A program made the position numbers and the translations under genes. Positions 40,293-47,597 of a stretch of 64,000 bases of DNA are shown here, one piece after another. Position 1 is the stretch's first letter; every line of letters starts with the position of its first letter. The notes beneath the pieces are model-generated. The model was not told the DNA's origin. It saw only the letters and a program-made list of their open reading frames with translations, and made no database searches. The DNA is from JAFAMS01 sp963715815 (GTDB lineage: Bacteria > Vulcanimicrobiota > Vulcanimicrobiia > Vulcanimicrobiales > Vulcanimicrobiaceae), in the NCBI GenBank assembly GCA_963715815.1, contig OY970278.1, positions 2,170,001 to 2,234,000 of the forward strand, in the 5' to 3' direction.

Positions 40293-41900
40293 ATGATTCG
40301 ACGCACGATCGCTTTCGCGACGCTTCTCGCGTTGCTTTTCAGCCCGGCGGTTATGCCGAGCGCGAACGCTTACGAGGCTCACGTACTAACGTTCTCGGAC
40401 GGGACCGACATCTCGTCGTTAAACGCGTTCTTTGCGACGTCGCGCAACAGCACGACGCTTCAAGAGTTGACCGCTGCGGAGTTCGTTCGGTTCGACGCTC
40501 ACGGAAATCCGATTCCGGAGCTCATCACGACGATACCGACAACGGCGAATCACGGAATCAGTACTGACGGGAAGACAATCACCTTCCATCTTCGCCAAGG
40601 CGTCAAATGGAGCGACGGTCAGCCATTCGATTCATCGGATGTGCTCTACAGCGTCGCCGTCGCGAAGAATCCGGACAACAACCTTTTCGTTCGCGATCCG
40701 TGGGATCGGCTCGTTAGTGCGAGCGCGCCGAACAAGTACACCGTCGTCTTTCGTTTCAAAAAGCCATACGCGACGTTCATTAGCGACTATTTTGCGACGC
40801 TGAGCCCATCTGCCATTCTGCCGAAGCACATCCTTGGCCCGGGGACGTCGATCAACCAGGCTCCGTATAACGGTTTGCCCGTCGGAATTGGGCCGTTCCG
40901 TTTCACGGCGTATAACCGCGGTAGCAACGTCGAGATGGAGGCCAATCCGTACTATTGGCGCGGCATGCCCAAGCTGCACAAGATCGTCTACAAGATCATC
41001 ACCGACGACAACACCCGCCAAACGCAGCTGCAGACGGGTGAACTCGAGATAAATGACACGGTCAACGGGACGCAGGTCGCAACCGAAGAGGCAATCCCCG
41101 GCATGAAGAGCATCTCGCGCTTGAGTCCTTACATGTCCGGGATCTTCTTCAATACGACGCATAAGATCGTTTCGGACCCCGTCGTGCGGCGTGCCATACG
41201 GTTGGCGACCGATCGCGCAACCGCGTTCAATAAGGTTGTGCTCGGGCACGGCGTCATGACGGAATCGGTTGTGCCGCAACTGACGCGCGACTGGCTGGAC
41301 TTGGGCGCGCCGAAATACGATCCGGCAGCAGCTGCCAAGATGCTCGATGCGGCCGGTTGGAAAATCGGACCCGATAAGATTCGTCACAAAGGCGGTCTGG
41401 CGCTGAACCTCGACATGGCGATTCCATCCGGGTATCTGCCGAGCGCAACGCTGGCTGCCGTCCTAAAGGAAGATTGGGCGCAGATCGGCGTCGGAGCCAC
41501 GATTCACACGTGGTCGACTCCTCAGTTCTTTGCGATCTATGCGAACGGCGGCATCATTCAAACCGGAAAGTTTGATGTAGTCCTCTATTCACAGTCGCTC
41601 GGCCCCGTGTATGCGAATATCAACGGTGTCTACGATTGCGAATCGGTTCCACCCAACGGTGCCAATTCGTCTCGCGAGTGCAACCATAAAGTTGATGCGC
41701 TCAACGAACGGTATCTCCACACCTACGATGCCGCCGTGCAAAAAGCGACGGCTGCAGAATTCCAGCGCCTCATCGACGCAGACTGCCCAGCCGTCATCAT
41801 CTACGAGCGTGCGTTCGTAAGTATCTATAACGGACGGATCACGGGATACCATCCCAATCCGTTTTCGGATTGGGGCGATCCGATGGAGCTGGATATCTAG
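40293..41900 (+). CDS. Family 5 extracellular solute-binding protein (peptide/opine type)
   Basis: A 535-residue periplasmic binding protein with a signal peptide (FATLLALLFSPAVMPSANA, cleavage near residue 27). SBP family 5 hallmarks: GKTITFHLRQGVKWSDGQPFDSSDVLYSV near residue 91 and PVGIGPFRF near residue 196. It delivers oligopeptides, opines or similar to an ABC importer; no permease or ATPase genes for it are present here. A LysR gene follows at once on the opposite strand, one base apart at the stops. Confidence 0.9.
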   Translation: MIRRTIAFATLLALLFSPAVMPSANAYEAHVLTFSDGTDISSLNAFFATSRNSTTLQELTAAEFVRFDAHGNPIPELITTIPTTANHGISTDGKTITFHLRQGVKWSDGQPFDSSDVLYSVAVAKNPDNNLFVRDPWDRLVSASAPNKYTVVFRFKKPYATFISDYFATLSPSAILPKHILGPGTSINQAPYNGLPVGIGPFRFTAYNRGSNVEMEANPYYWRGMPKLHKIVYKIITDDNTRQTQLQTGELEINDTVNGTQVATEEAIPGMKSISRLSPYMSGIFFNTTHKIVSDPVVRRAIRLATDRATAFNKVVLGHGVMTESVVPQLTRDWLDLGAPKYDPAAAAKMLDAAGWKIGPDKIRHKGGLALNLDMAIPSGYLPSATLAAVLKEDWAQIGVGATIHTWSTPQFFAIYANGGIIQTGKFDVVLYSQSLGPVYANINGVYDCESVPPNGANSSRECNHKVDALNERYLHTYDAAVQKATAAEFQRLIDADCPAVIIYERAFVSIYNGRITGYHPNPFSDWGDPMELDI

Positions 41901-42785
41901 CTAGGCTGCAAGACCTCGCGATGCGCACTCGACGAACGTCGAGAGTGCGGGCGAGAGCCACTTGTCCTCGCGGTACGCCAGCAACGAAGCGACCGTACCC
42001 CGAAGGTTGATCGGAAGAATTGCGTATTTTCCATCGGCAAGCTCACGCTCGATCGTAAAACGCGGCAAGAGCCCGATGCCAATTCCGGCTGCGACGCACT
42101 GTTTCACGGCTTCGATCGAATTGAATTCCGACACGACCGAAGCGCGGCGCCCGGCACGCGCCAAGAACGCTTCGAAAAGCGTGCGGTACGTGCACGTCGG
42201 TTCCAAAACGAGGATCGTCTCACGAACCAGATCGGCGGGTCGCACGCTGGCGCGGCCTTCGAGACGATGTCCCTTCGGAGCAATCAGCACAAGCTCGACG
42301 TCGCCGAAATTATGCGTGCGAAAACCCGGGTAGTCGCGAGGTTCGTCAATGAAAAGCCCGACGTCGTAACGGCCGCTCTGGACGCCGTTGCGGACGACGC
42401 CGCACTCCTCGACTTCAACGATGACGCTGGCGCTCGGATGTTGCTTGCGCAGCGCCTGCACGATCGGCGGCAGCCGGTACGTGCACAGCGATTCGGCCGT
42501 ACCGACACGCAGCGTCTCGGTCACCGCCTCTTGCCGGAGCGCGTTGACGGCTTCCTCAGCCAGCTCAACCATGCGCGCGGCATAGGATTCGAGCTTCTCC
42601 CCGGCCGCGGTCAGCTCGACACGCCGGCCGAGGCGCCGGAAGAGCGGCTGCCCCAGCTCGCGCTCGAGGGACTGAATCTGGGTGGTCACGGCGGACTGGG
42701 CGTAGCTTAGATGCTCGGCTGCCCGCGTGAAGTTCAGGGTCCGGGCGACCTCCCGAAACGTCCGCAATTCCTTGAGTTCGAGCAA
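41901..42785 (-). CDS. LysR-family transcriptional regulator
   Basis: A 294-residue LysR-type regulator. The N-terminal helix-turn-helix (LKELRTFREVARTLNFTRAAEHLSYAQSAVTTQIQSLE) is followed by a substrate-binding domain. The start is TTG 42785, seven bases after a strong AAGGAG; this gives the standard LELKELRTF family N-terminus, whereas the longer open frame from 42827 has no ribosome site. The divergent 80-base region contains a direct repeat TAGAATA (42850-42856, 42860-42866) one helical turn apart. Target genes are unknown; the small membrane protein gene on the other side is the nearest divergent unit. Confidence 0.9.
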   Translation of the reverse strand: MLELKELRTFREVARTLNFTRAAEHLSYAQSAVTTQIQSLERELGQPLFRRLGRRVELTAAGEKLESYAARMVELAEEAVNALRQEAVTETLRVGTAESLCTYRLPPIVQALRKQHPSASVIVEVEECGVVRNGVQSGRYDVGLFIDEPRDYPGFRTHNFGDVELVLIAPKGHRLEGRASVRPADLVRETILVLEPTCTYRTLFEAFLARAGRRASVVSEFNSIEAVKQCVAAGIGIGLLPRFTIERELADGKYAILPINLRGTVASLLAYREDKWLSPALSTFVECASRGLAA

Positions 42786-42865
42786 CCGTCTACTCCTTCG
42801 ATCTGTTTTAGAGATTGGTCCGATCAAAACATTCGTTCTTCAAGATGGATAGAATACCCTAGAAT

Positions 42866-42979
42866 ATGTACATGGAACTGCTCGCCCTTAGCCTAGCCCT
42901 AGCCGCCGTTGGCGCCCTCGCGATCCGGTACGGCGCCGACACGCGCGACTTCGGCCAGTCGCCCTTCCACAAGACGTAA
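42866..42979 (+). CDS. Small single-helix membrane protein (37 residues)
   Basis: ATG 42866 (or 42872) to TAA 42979. The product has one hydrophobic helix (ELLALSLALAAVGALAIRYG) then a conserved-looking soluble tail, GADTRDFGQSPFHKT. Short proteins of the pattern hydrophobic helix, then RxGxDxRD, are common in high-GC bacteria, and this one fits. The codons use the high-GC third-position bias of neighbouring genes. It has no clear Shine-Dalgarno site. It lies in the gap between the LysR gene and tRNA-Asn; its function is unknown. Confidence 0.6.
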   Translation: MYMELLALSLALAAVGALAIRYGADTRDFGQSPFHKT

Positions 42980-43194
42980 CTACGGCGGAGAACGAATATC
43001 CACCGTGATGGCGCAACAATTGTTGCAATCCCGTCTGGAAATTCAGTACGTGCTGACGGACGATCTTTACGGGCTTATTTGAACGGATGAACTCACGCAG
43101 TCTCGGCAGACTTTCTTTGTCTTCGTTACGATCGTGAAAACGTTTGCCCGAGAAAAGCGGTACGAACGGATAGTCACCCCGCCCTAGAAAAGAA
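42980..43194. other. Non-coding gap between the small membrane gene and tRNA-Asn
   Basis: This 215-base stretch is AT-richer than the genes. It holds a perfect palindrome (43013-43026) and a tiny 25-codon frame (43005-43082) without support. The 54 bases between tRNA-Asn and the STAS gene (43271-43324) hold nothing recognisable. Confidence 0.6.
43013..43026. promoter_or_regulatory. Perfect 14-bp palindrome, possible operator
   Basis: GCAACAATTGTTGC reads the same on both strands; no spacer. It is in the non-coding gap 3' of the small membrane protein gene. Chance occurrence of a 14-bp perfect palindrome in this gap is low, and a dimeric regulator could bind it. No repeat copy was noticed elsewhere in the window. 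Confidence 0.4.
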
Positions 43195-43270
43195 TGGCTC
43201 CCGGAGTTGGACTCGAACCAACGACCCGCTGATTAACAGTCAGCTGCTCTACCAACTGAGCTATCCGGGA
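43195..43270 (-). tRNA. tRNA-Asn (GTT)
   Basis: The complement folds as a standard cloverleaf: acceptor stem TCCCGGA paired with TCCGGGA, D-arm with AGCTCAGTTGGTAGAGC, anticodon loop CTGTTAA with anticodon GTT, and T-arm GGTTCGAGTCC. Discriminator G and a genomically encoded CCA (43197-43195) end the molecule. 76 bases. No other tRNA is adjacent. Confidence 0.97.
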
Positions 43271-43324
43271 TCAGCAACCGCCCGTCGTTCGCCCGTCGCT
43301 GGGGGGACCCTGCCGATTACAGAT

Positions 43325-43675
43325 CTATCGGAAGGCTGCCATGCGGGTCGCGGCGAGTGCCGCGTCGAGATCGTTGACAACGCCTAGGGCCTTCTCGACA
43401 CCGGCGAGCCGCAGAAGCCGGCGAACATCCGAACCTTCGGGCGAGACGACCACGAAATTCGGCGTCTGGCGCGCGTGTCGCAGCAGCGTTGAGAGCCCGC
43501 TTGAATCGCAGTAAGTACACCGCTCGAGCGAGACGACAACCGAGAACGGATCGTCCGTGCGCGCTTCGCAAAGCTGCTCTTCAAGATGTGGTACGGTCGA
43601 AATGTCGATTTCGCCGATCACAATTATTTTTCGAACACTTCGTTCGGAGGTCCAGCTCACCGACAGGCGCTGCAT
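43325..43675 (-). CDS. STAS-domain anti-sigma factor antagonist (SpoIIAA-like)
   Basis: A 116-residue STAS protein. The phosphorylation site lies in YCDSSGLSTLLRHAR near residues 54-68; the two serines after Asp are the usual kinase target. N-terminus VIGEIDISTVPHLEEQL fits the family. In partner switching, the dephosphorylated form binds an RsbW-like kinase and frees the sigma factor. The kinase at 36232 and phosphatases at 16731 and 38623 are possible partners. It is single and not in an operon here. Confidence 0.9.
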   Translation of the reverse strand: MQRLSVSWTSERSVRKIIVIGEIDISTVPHLEEQLCEARTDDPFSVVVSLERCTYCDSSGLSTLLRHARQTPNFVVVSPEGSDVRRLLRLAGVEKALGVVNDLDAALAATRMAAFR

Positions 43676-43710
43676 AGGGTCCCTTTTCCCCGAATCCGAA
43701 GACGCTATTC

Positions 43711-43986
43711 ATGGGAAGCACGCGTAAGGAATTCTTAACAGCGGCCGCTATTGCCACGAGCACGACTGGCGCGCAAGCCGAGACCGTCGCGAAGGCGGAT
43801 CCGGCACCCTCGCCCGCGGCTATCGAGTTCGCGAATCGGATGCGACGCTTCGATCCGTCGCTCACGCCGCAGCAGCTGCACGATATCGCTAAGAGCAACG
43901 ACGACACATGGAAGCTCGGCGCGAAGCTGCACAAAGGACTTGAGAACGCCGATCCGATGTCGCCCGCGTTCGAGATCGGCGAATGA
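43711..43986 (+). CDS. Small protein with Tat-like signal, coupled to an amidase
   Basis: A 91-residue protein starting MGSTRKEFLTAAAIATS. This resembles a twin-arginine signal with Arg-Lys in place of Arg-Arg, then Ala-rich core and an AQA cleavage site near residue 23. The mature part (AIEFANRMRRFDPSLTPQQLHDIAKSND) looks helical, and I recognise no family. Its stop overlaps the amidase ATG (ATGA), so the two are coupled. In many bacteria a Tat-like leader and linker are fused to the amidase itself; here they are separate, so it could be an escort or a broken N-terminus. Confidence 0.62.
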   Translation: MGSTRKEFLTAAAIATSTTGAQAETVAKADPAPSPAAIEFANRMRRFDPSLTPQQLHDIAKSNDDTWKLGAKLHKGLENADPMSPAFEIGE

Positions 43987-45371
43987 CGCACGACGATCTC
44001 GCGTTTTCCGATGCGACGACGCTCGGCAAGCTCATCGCCGCCAAAAAGATCAGCTCGCTCGAGCTCACCAACGTCTATCTCGATCGTCTCGAACGCCACG
44101 GACCGAAGTTCGGCGCGGTCGTAACGATCTTGCACGAGCGCGCACGTGCGGAAGCGCAAGCTGCGGATCAAGCGCTCGCGCACGGTCAGCCTTTAAGTGC
44201 GTTGCACGGCGTCCCGTACGGCGTGAAAGATTTGCTCGCCGCCGCCGGCGGACCGACGACCTGGGGCGCAGCGCCATATCGCAATCAAACCTTCAACTAC
44301 GATGCGACGGTTGTTGCGCGTTTACACGCAGCCGGCGCCGTGTTGCTCGCGAAGCTTTCGATGGTCGAGCTGGCCGGCGGCTTTGGTTATGACGAAGCCG
44401 ACGCAGCGCTTACCGGCCCCGGACGTACACCGTGGAACCGCGCTTACTGGAGCGGAGGAAGCTCGAGCGGTCCCGCTGCGTCAGTCGCTGCAGGACTCGT
44501 CGGTTTTGCAATCGGCTCGGAGACGAACGGTTCGATCATGAATCCGAGCGCGTATTGCGGCGTGAGCGGATTGCGTCCGACATTCGGTCGCGTCAGCCGT
44601 TACGGCGCAATGGCGTTGATGTGGACGTCCGACAAACTTGGCCCGATGGCACGCTCGGCCCGCGACGCTGGTTTGATCTTGCGCACGATCGCAGGTGCCG
44701 ACCCGCACGACGGTAGCGCGAAGAGCGCGCCGTTCCGGGCAGCGACGCGCCGGCCGCGCATCGGGATCATCGCGAAGTCGATGGACAAGACACAGCCGTC
44801 CGTCGTCGCGAATTTCAAGCGCTCGCTTGACGTGCTCAGTGATTTCGCCGATGTCACCGAAGACGTTCCGCATCCGGACTTTCCATACACGGAAGTGTTC
44901 ACCACGCTTCTGCAAGGGGAATGTGCTTCTGCGTTCCGCGACTTCATCGAGAGCGGACGCTCGAAGATGCTCCACTCACCAGACGACAAGATCGGCGGCT
45001 ACGAACAATACGCTACGCTAGCGGTCGATTTTGTCGATTCGATGCGGCAGCGCACCAAGATCGATCGCGCTATTCGCCAAATGATCGCGCCGTACGACGC
45101 GCTCGTGCATCCCACGCAGCCGACAGTTGCCTATCCGGTCGGCCCGCGTTTCAGCAAGACGTACATGCAATGGCCAGGCGCAGTCGATCCCGTTACGTCG
45201 GCGAATCTCGCGGGAATTCCGGCAATGAGCGTGCCGAACGGTTTCGCCGAACACGGTCTTCCGACAGGCCTTGCCATCATTGCGAACGCCTGGCGCGAAC
45301 CGCAGCTCGTCGCGATCGGCAACGCGTACCAATCACGAACAGCGTTTCACACCAGGCGTCCTAAACTATAG
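43983..45371 (+). CDS. Amidase signature-family hydrolase
   Basis: A 462-residue amidase. The Ser-cisSer-Lys triad is in GVPYGVKDLLAAAG (Lys near 82), GGSSSGPAASVAAGLVGFAIGSETNGSI (Ser near 158 and 182). The substrate could be an aryl or alkyl amide, or a Gln-tRNA (GatA) but adjacent GatB/C are absent and the length and context do not favour GatA. No signal peptide of its own; the small protein before it has a Tat-like leader. The 3' end overlaps the convergent cyclase-family gene by 11 bases. Confidence 0.9.
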   Translation: MTHDDLAFSDATTLGKLIAAKKISSLELTNVYLDRLERHGPKFGAVVTILHERARAEAQAADQALAHGQPLSALHGVPYGVKDLLAAAGGPTTWGAAPYRNQTFNYDATVVARLHAAGAVLLAKLSMVELAGGFGYDEADAALTGPGRTPWNRAYWSGGSSSGPAASVAAGLVGFAIGSETNGSIMNPSAYCGVSGLRPTFGRVSRYGAMALMWTSDKLGPMARSARDAGLILRTIAGADPHDGSAKSAPFRAATRRPRIGIIAKSMDKTQPSVVANFKRSLDVLSDFADVTEDVPHPDFPYTEVFTTLLQGECASAFRDFIESGRSKMLHSPDDKIGGYEQYATLAVDFVDSMRQRTKIDRAIRQMIAPYDALVHPTQPTVAYPVGPRFSKTYMQWPGAVDPVTSANLAGIPAMSVPNGFAEHGLPTGLAIIANAWREPQLVAIGNAYQSRTAFHTRRPKL

Positions 45372-46320
45372 CGATCGGGTTGGCGGGCGATCCGACGTGG
45401 CCTGGTAGCCGCAGCGGCGGCGCCGCCAAGAAGAATCGGGAGCGTCCGTGTTTCTCGAGCCATTGCGCAAGCTCGGTGAGATACCAAATCTCACCCAAGT
45501 GAATGCCGAGCTTGAAAAGACAATGCTCGTGCAGTGGTAAGAACGGCGTGCCAGGATCGCGCACGCGCGCCGGATATGCTTCGACCGCAAAGTTGTCGGA
45601 AACGATCGCGACGACGCCCGACTCCGTGATCCACTCGAGCAACTCCGGATCCGAGCCGTCCAAGGCCGCACAGGAGTTGTGCAGCGTCTCTTTGTCGGGA
45701 TGCCCGTGCATGTCGAGAATGACTTGGCCGAAGCCGGTGTGCAGCGCGAGAATATCGCCCTTCTTCAGCCTGACGTCTTGGTCGCGCATGACCTCGCGCA
45801 ACATATCGTAGTCGACGAACGTCTTTGCCGTGCCGTAGGCCCGATGCAGATCGACCATGACGCCGCGCCCAACGATGCAGGCTGCAGCCATTTCCTCAAC
45901 GTCCGGCCCGGGATACGTACCGTTGTAATAGCAAACCTCGGCATCGCCGTCGTCGTTCGCGTCGAAGTGCGATCCGATGTGACTGAACGCGTCCCACTGC
46001 GTTGAATACTGCGTCCATAGCACAACGATGTCGTCGTTCACAACCCCGGTCGCGCCCTCGCGTTGTAAGCTCAGCGGAAAGTCGTGCGCGGGAATGCCGT
46101 TCGTGCGCTCGACGATCTTGCGCTCAGGCGGAAAACGGCTGGGGTGCAATACATTGCCGCCTGGTAAGTTGAGCGGCAAGCTCAGGCAGAAGCGCATTCC
46201 CGTGCGAATCTCTTCGGCCGCACGGCGCACGCGCTTGGGCGTTAGCTCGTTGAGGCGTCCGCGGCGATCCGACACGCCGTAATCGCCCCAGTTCGAGCCG
46301 GGCGGTCGCTTTGTTTGCAT
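45361..46320 (-). CDS. Cyclase-family (kynurenine-formamidase-like) metal hydrolase
   Basis: About 319 residues from ATG 46320, with GGAG upstream; 48 further codons upstream are outside the conserved region. The PF04199 metal-binding motif reads WDAFSHIGSHFDANDDGD near residues 118-135, with a second metal region HTGFGQVILD near residue 193 and DNFAVEAYP near residue 236. Such enzymes open formamides, lactams or cyclic amides. Convergent with the amidase, it may act on related amides. Confidence 0.85.
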   Translation of the reverse strand: MQTKRPPGSNWGDYGVSDRRGRLNELTPKRVRRAAEEIRTGMRFCLSLPLNLPGGNVLHPSRFPPERKIVERTNGIPAHDFPLSLQREGATGVVNDDIVVLWTQYSTQWDAFSHIGSHFDANDDGDAEVCYYNGTYPGPDVEEMAAACIVGRGVMVDLHRAYGTAKTFVDYDMLREVMRDQDVRLKKGDILALHTGFGQVILDMHGHPDKETLHNSCAALDGSDPELLEWITESGVVAIVSDNFAVEAYPARVRDPGTPFLPLHEHCLFKLGIHLGEIWYLTELAQWLEKHGRSRFFLAAPPLRLPGHVGSPANPIAIV

Positions 46321-46376
46321 AACGCCATTCTCCGCCAACCAGGACGGCGGAACCTCGGTTCTCAAAAGCAGCCTGA

Positions 46377-47597
46377 ATGAGCGCTCCGTATCCATTACGC
46401 GCTTCGGCACTCCTGAACGCGTTTTGGGTTCCGCTTGCCTTTCAAGAGGCGGCACTTTTGGCAATCGCGGTACCGGCGCGCCTCTTGAAGCTCGCTCCTA
46501 CCTCGTATACTACGGCGCTCGCGACGATCGCGTCGCTTTGTGCCGTCGTCTCGATGATCGCGCCGCCGATAGCCGGGACGATATCCGATCACTTGCGCCG
46601 CCAGCATGGTGGGACGCGCAAAACGATCATCGTGAGCGGAGCGATTGCCGACATTATCTGTCTGGTACTCGCCTCACGTGCGACCACTACCGTCGCGTTC
46701 GGTGCTCTCATCGTCGGATCGATTCTGGGCGTCATGACCGCGATCGCGGCCTACCAAGCGCTGTTGCCCGATACCGTTCCGCGCGAAGCCTGGGGTGAAG
46801 TTTCCGGCATGCGCGGCGCCGCGACGTTGATCGGAACCGTCATCGGTCTCGGAATCGCCGCAGTTATGAGTCCGCCCAACACGCTGATCGCAACGGCGGT
46901 CTTCGTAGCTTTCGGAACCGCAACGGTCTACGCGATCCGGCCCGGGATGCACCATGACGAGGAAGAGCACGCGAAGGTGCGCGATTGGCACGATTTCATC
47001 ATCGCATTCATCGCGCGCTTGTTCGTCGGCTTCGGGCTCTCGCTGCTGATGACGTTCGCACTCTACTTCTTCCGCGACGTCATTCATACGGCAAATCCAC
47101 AAGCCGGAACGGGACTCGTGGCCGGATGTTCGATCCTTGGCGCAATTGCGTCGACGATGTCGCTCGGAAAGCTTTCGGACCGCGTCGACCGCAAACTGGT
47201 TGTGGCCTTCTGCGGCCTTCCGATGGCACTCGCAGCGTTCGGTTTTGCGCTGGTGCCGAACATGCACTTCATTTATATCTTCGCGCTGTTGTTCGGGTTC
47301 GGATACGGCGGCGTCTTTTCGAGCGCGTGGGCGCTCGCGATCGATTCGGTGCCGCAGCTGCGAGACGTGGCGCGCGATCTCGGCATCTGGGGACTAGCTT
47401 CGAATATTCCGGCGGTGATCGCACCGGTCATCGGAGGCTGGATACTCATTCACTTTGGCGGCGGCGTCATCGGCTATCAAATCTTGTTCTTTGGTGCCGC
47501 GCTTGCGTTCGCACTCGGCTCGGCCGTCGTGCTCGCAATCCGGGGAACTGCTACGGGAGGGAAAATCTATGGGCGCACAGCCGAACGGCAAGCGTAA
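46377..47597 (+). CDS. Major facilitator superfamily transporter
   Basis: A 406-residue MFS protein with 12 predicted helices; the loop-2 motif is approximately ISDHLRRQHGGTRK between helices 2 and 3, and a second G-x-LSDRVDRK after helix 8. Substrate unknown. It overlaps the sugar-acid dehydratase start by 29 bases, so sugar-acid transport is a fair guess. It is divergent from the cyclase gene with 56 bases between them. Confidence 0.88.
   Translation: MSAPYPLRASALLNAFWVPLAFQEAALLAIAVPARLLKLAPTSYTTALATIASLCAVVSMIAPPIAGTISDHLRRQHGGTRKTIIVSGAIADIICLVLASRATTTVAFGALIVGSILGVMTAIAAYQALLPDTVPREAWGEVSGMRGAATLIGTVIGLGIAAVMSPPNTLIATAVFVAFGTATVYAIRPGMHHDEEEHAKVRDWHDFIIAFIARLFVGFGLSLLMTFALYFFRDVIHTANPQAGTGLVAGCSILGAIASTMSLGKLSDRVDRKLVVAFCGLPMALAAFGFALVPNMHFIYIFALLFGFGYGGVFSSAWALAIDSVPQLRDVARDLGIWGLASNIPAVIAPVIGGWILIHFGGGVIGYQILFFGAALAFALGSAVVLAIRGTATGGKIYGRTAERQA

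Noticed and set aside
43005..43082. 25-codon frame before tRNA-Asn
   Set aside because: Too short, contains the palindrome and shows no features of a real small protein.
43983..45371. GatA subunit of the amidotransferase
   Set aside because: No GatB or GatC, upstream Tat-like partner, and family signature differs; a general amidase is more likely.
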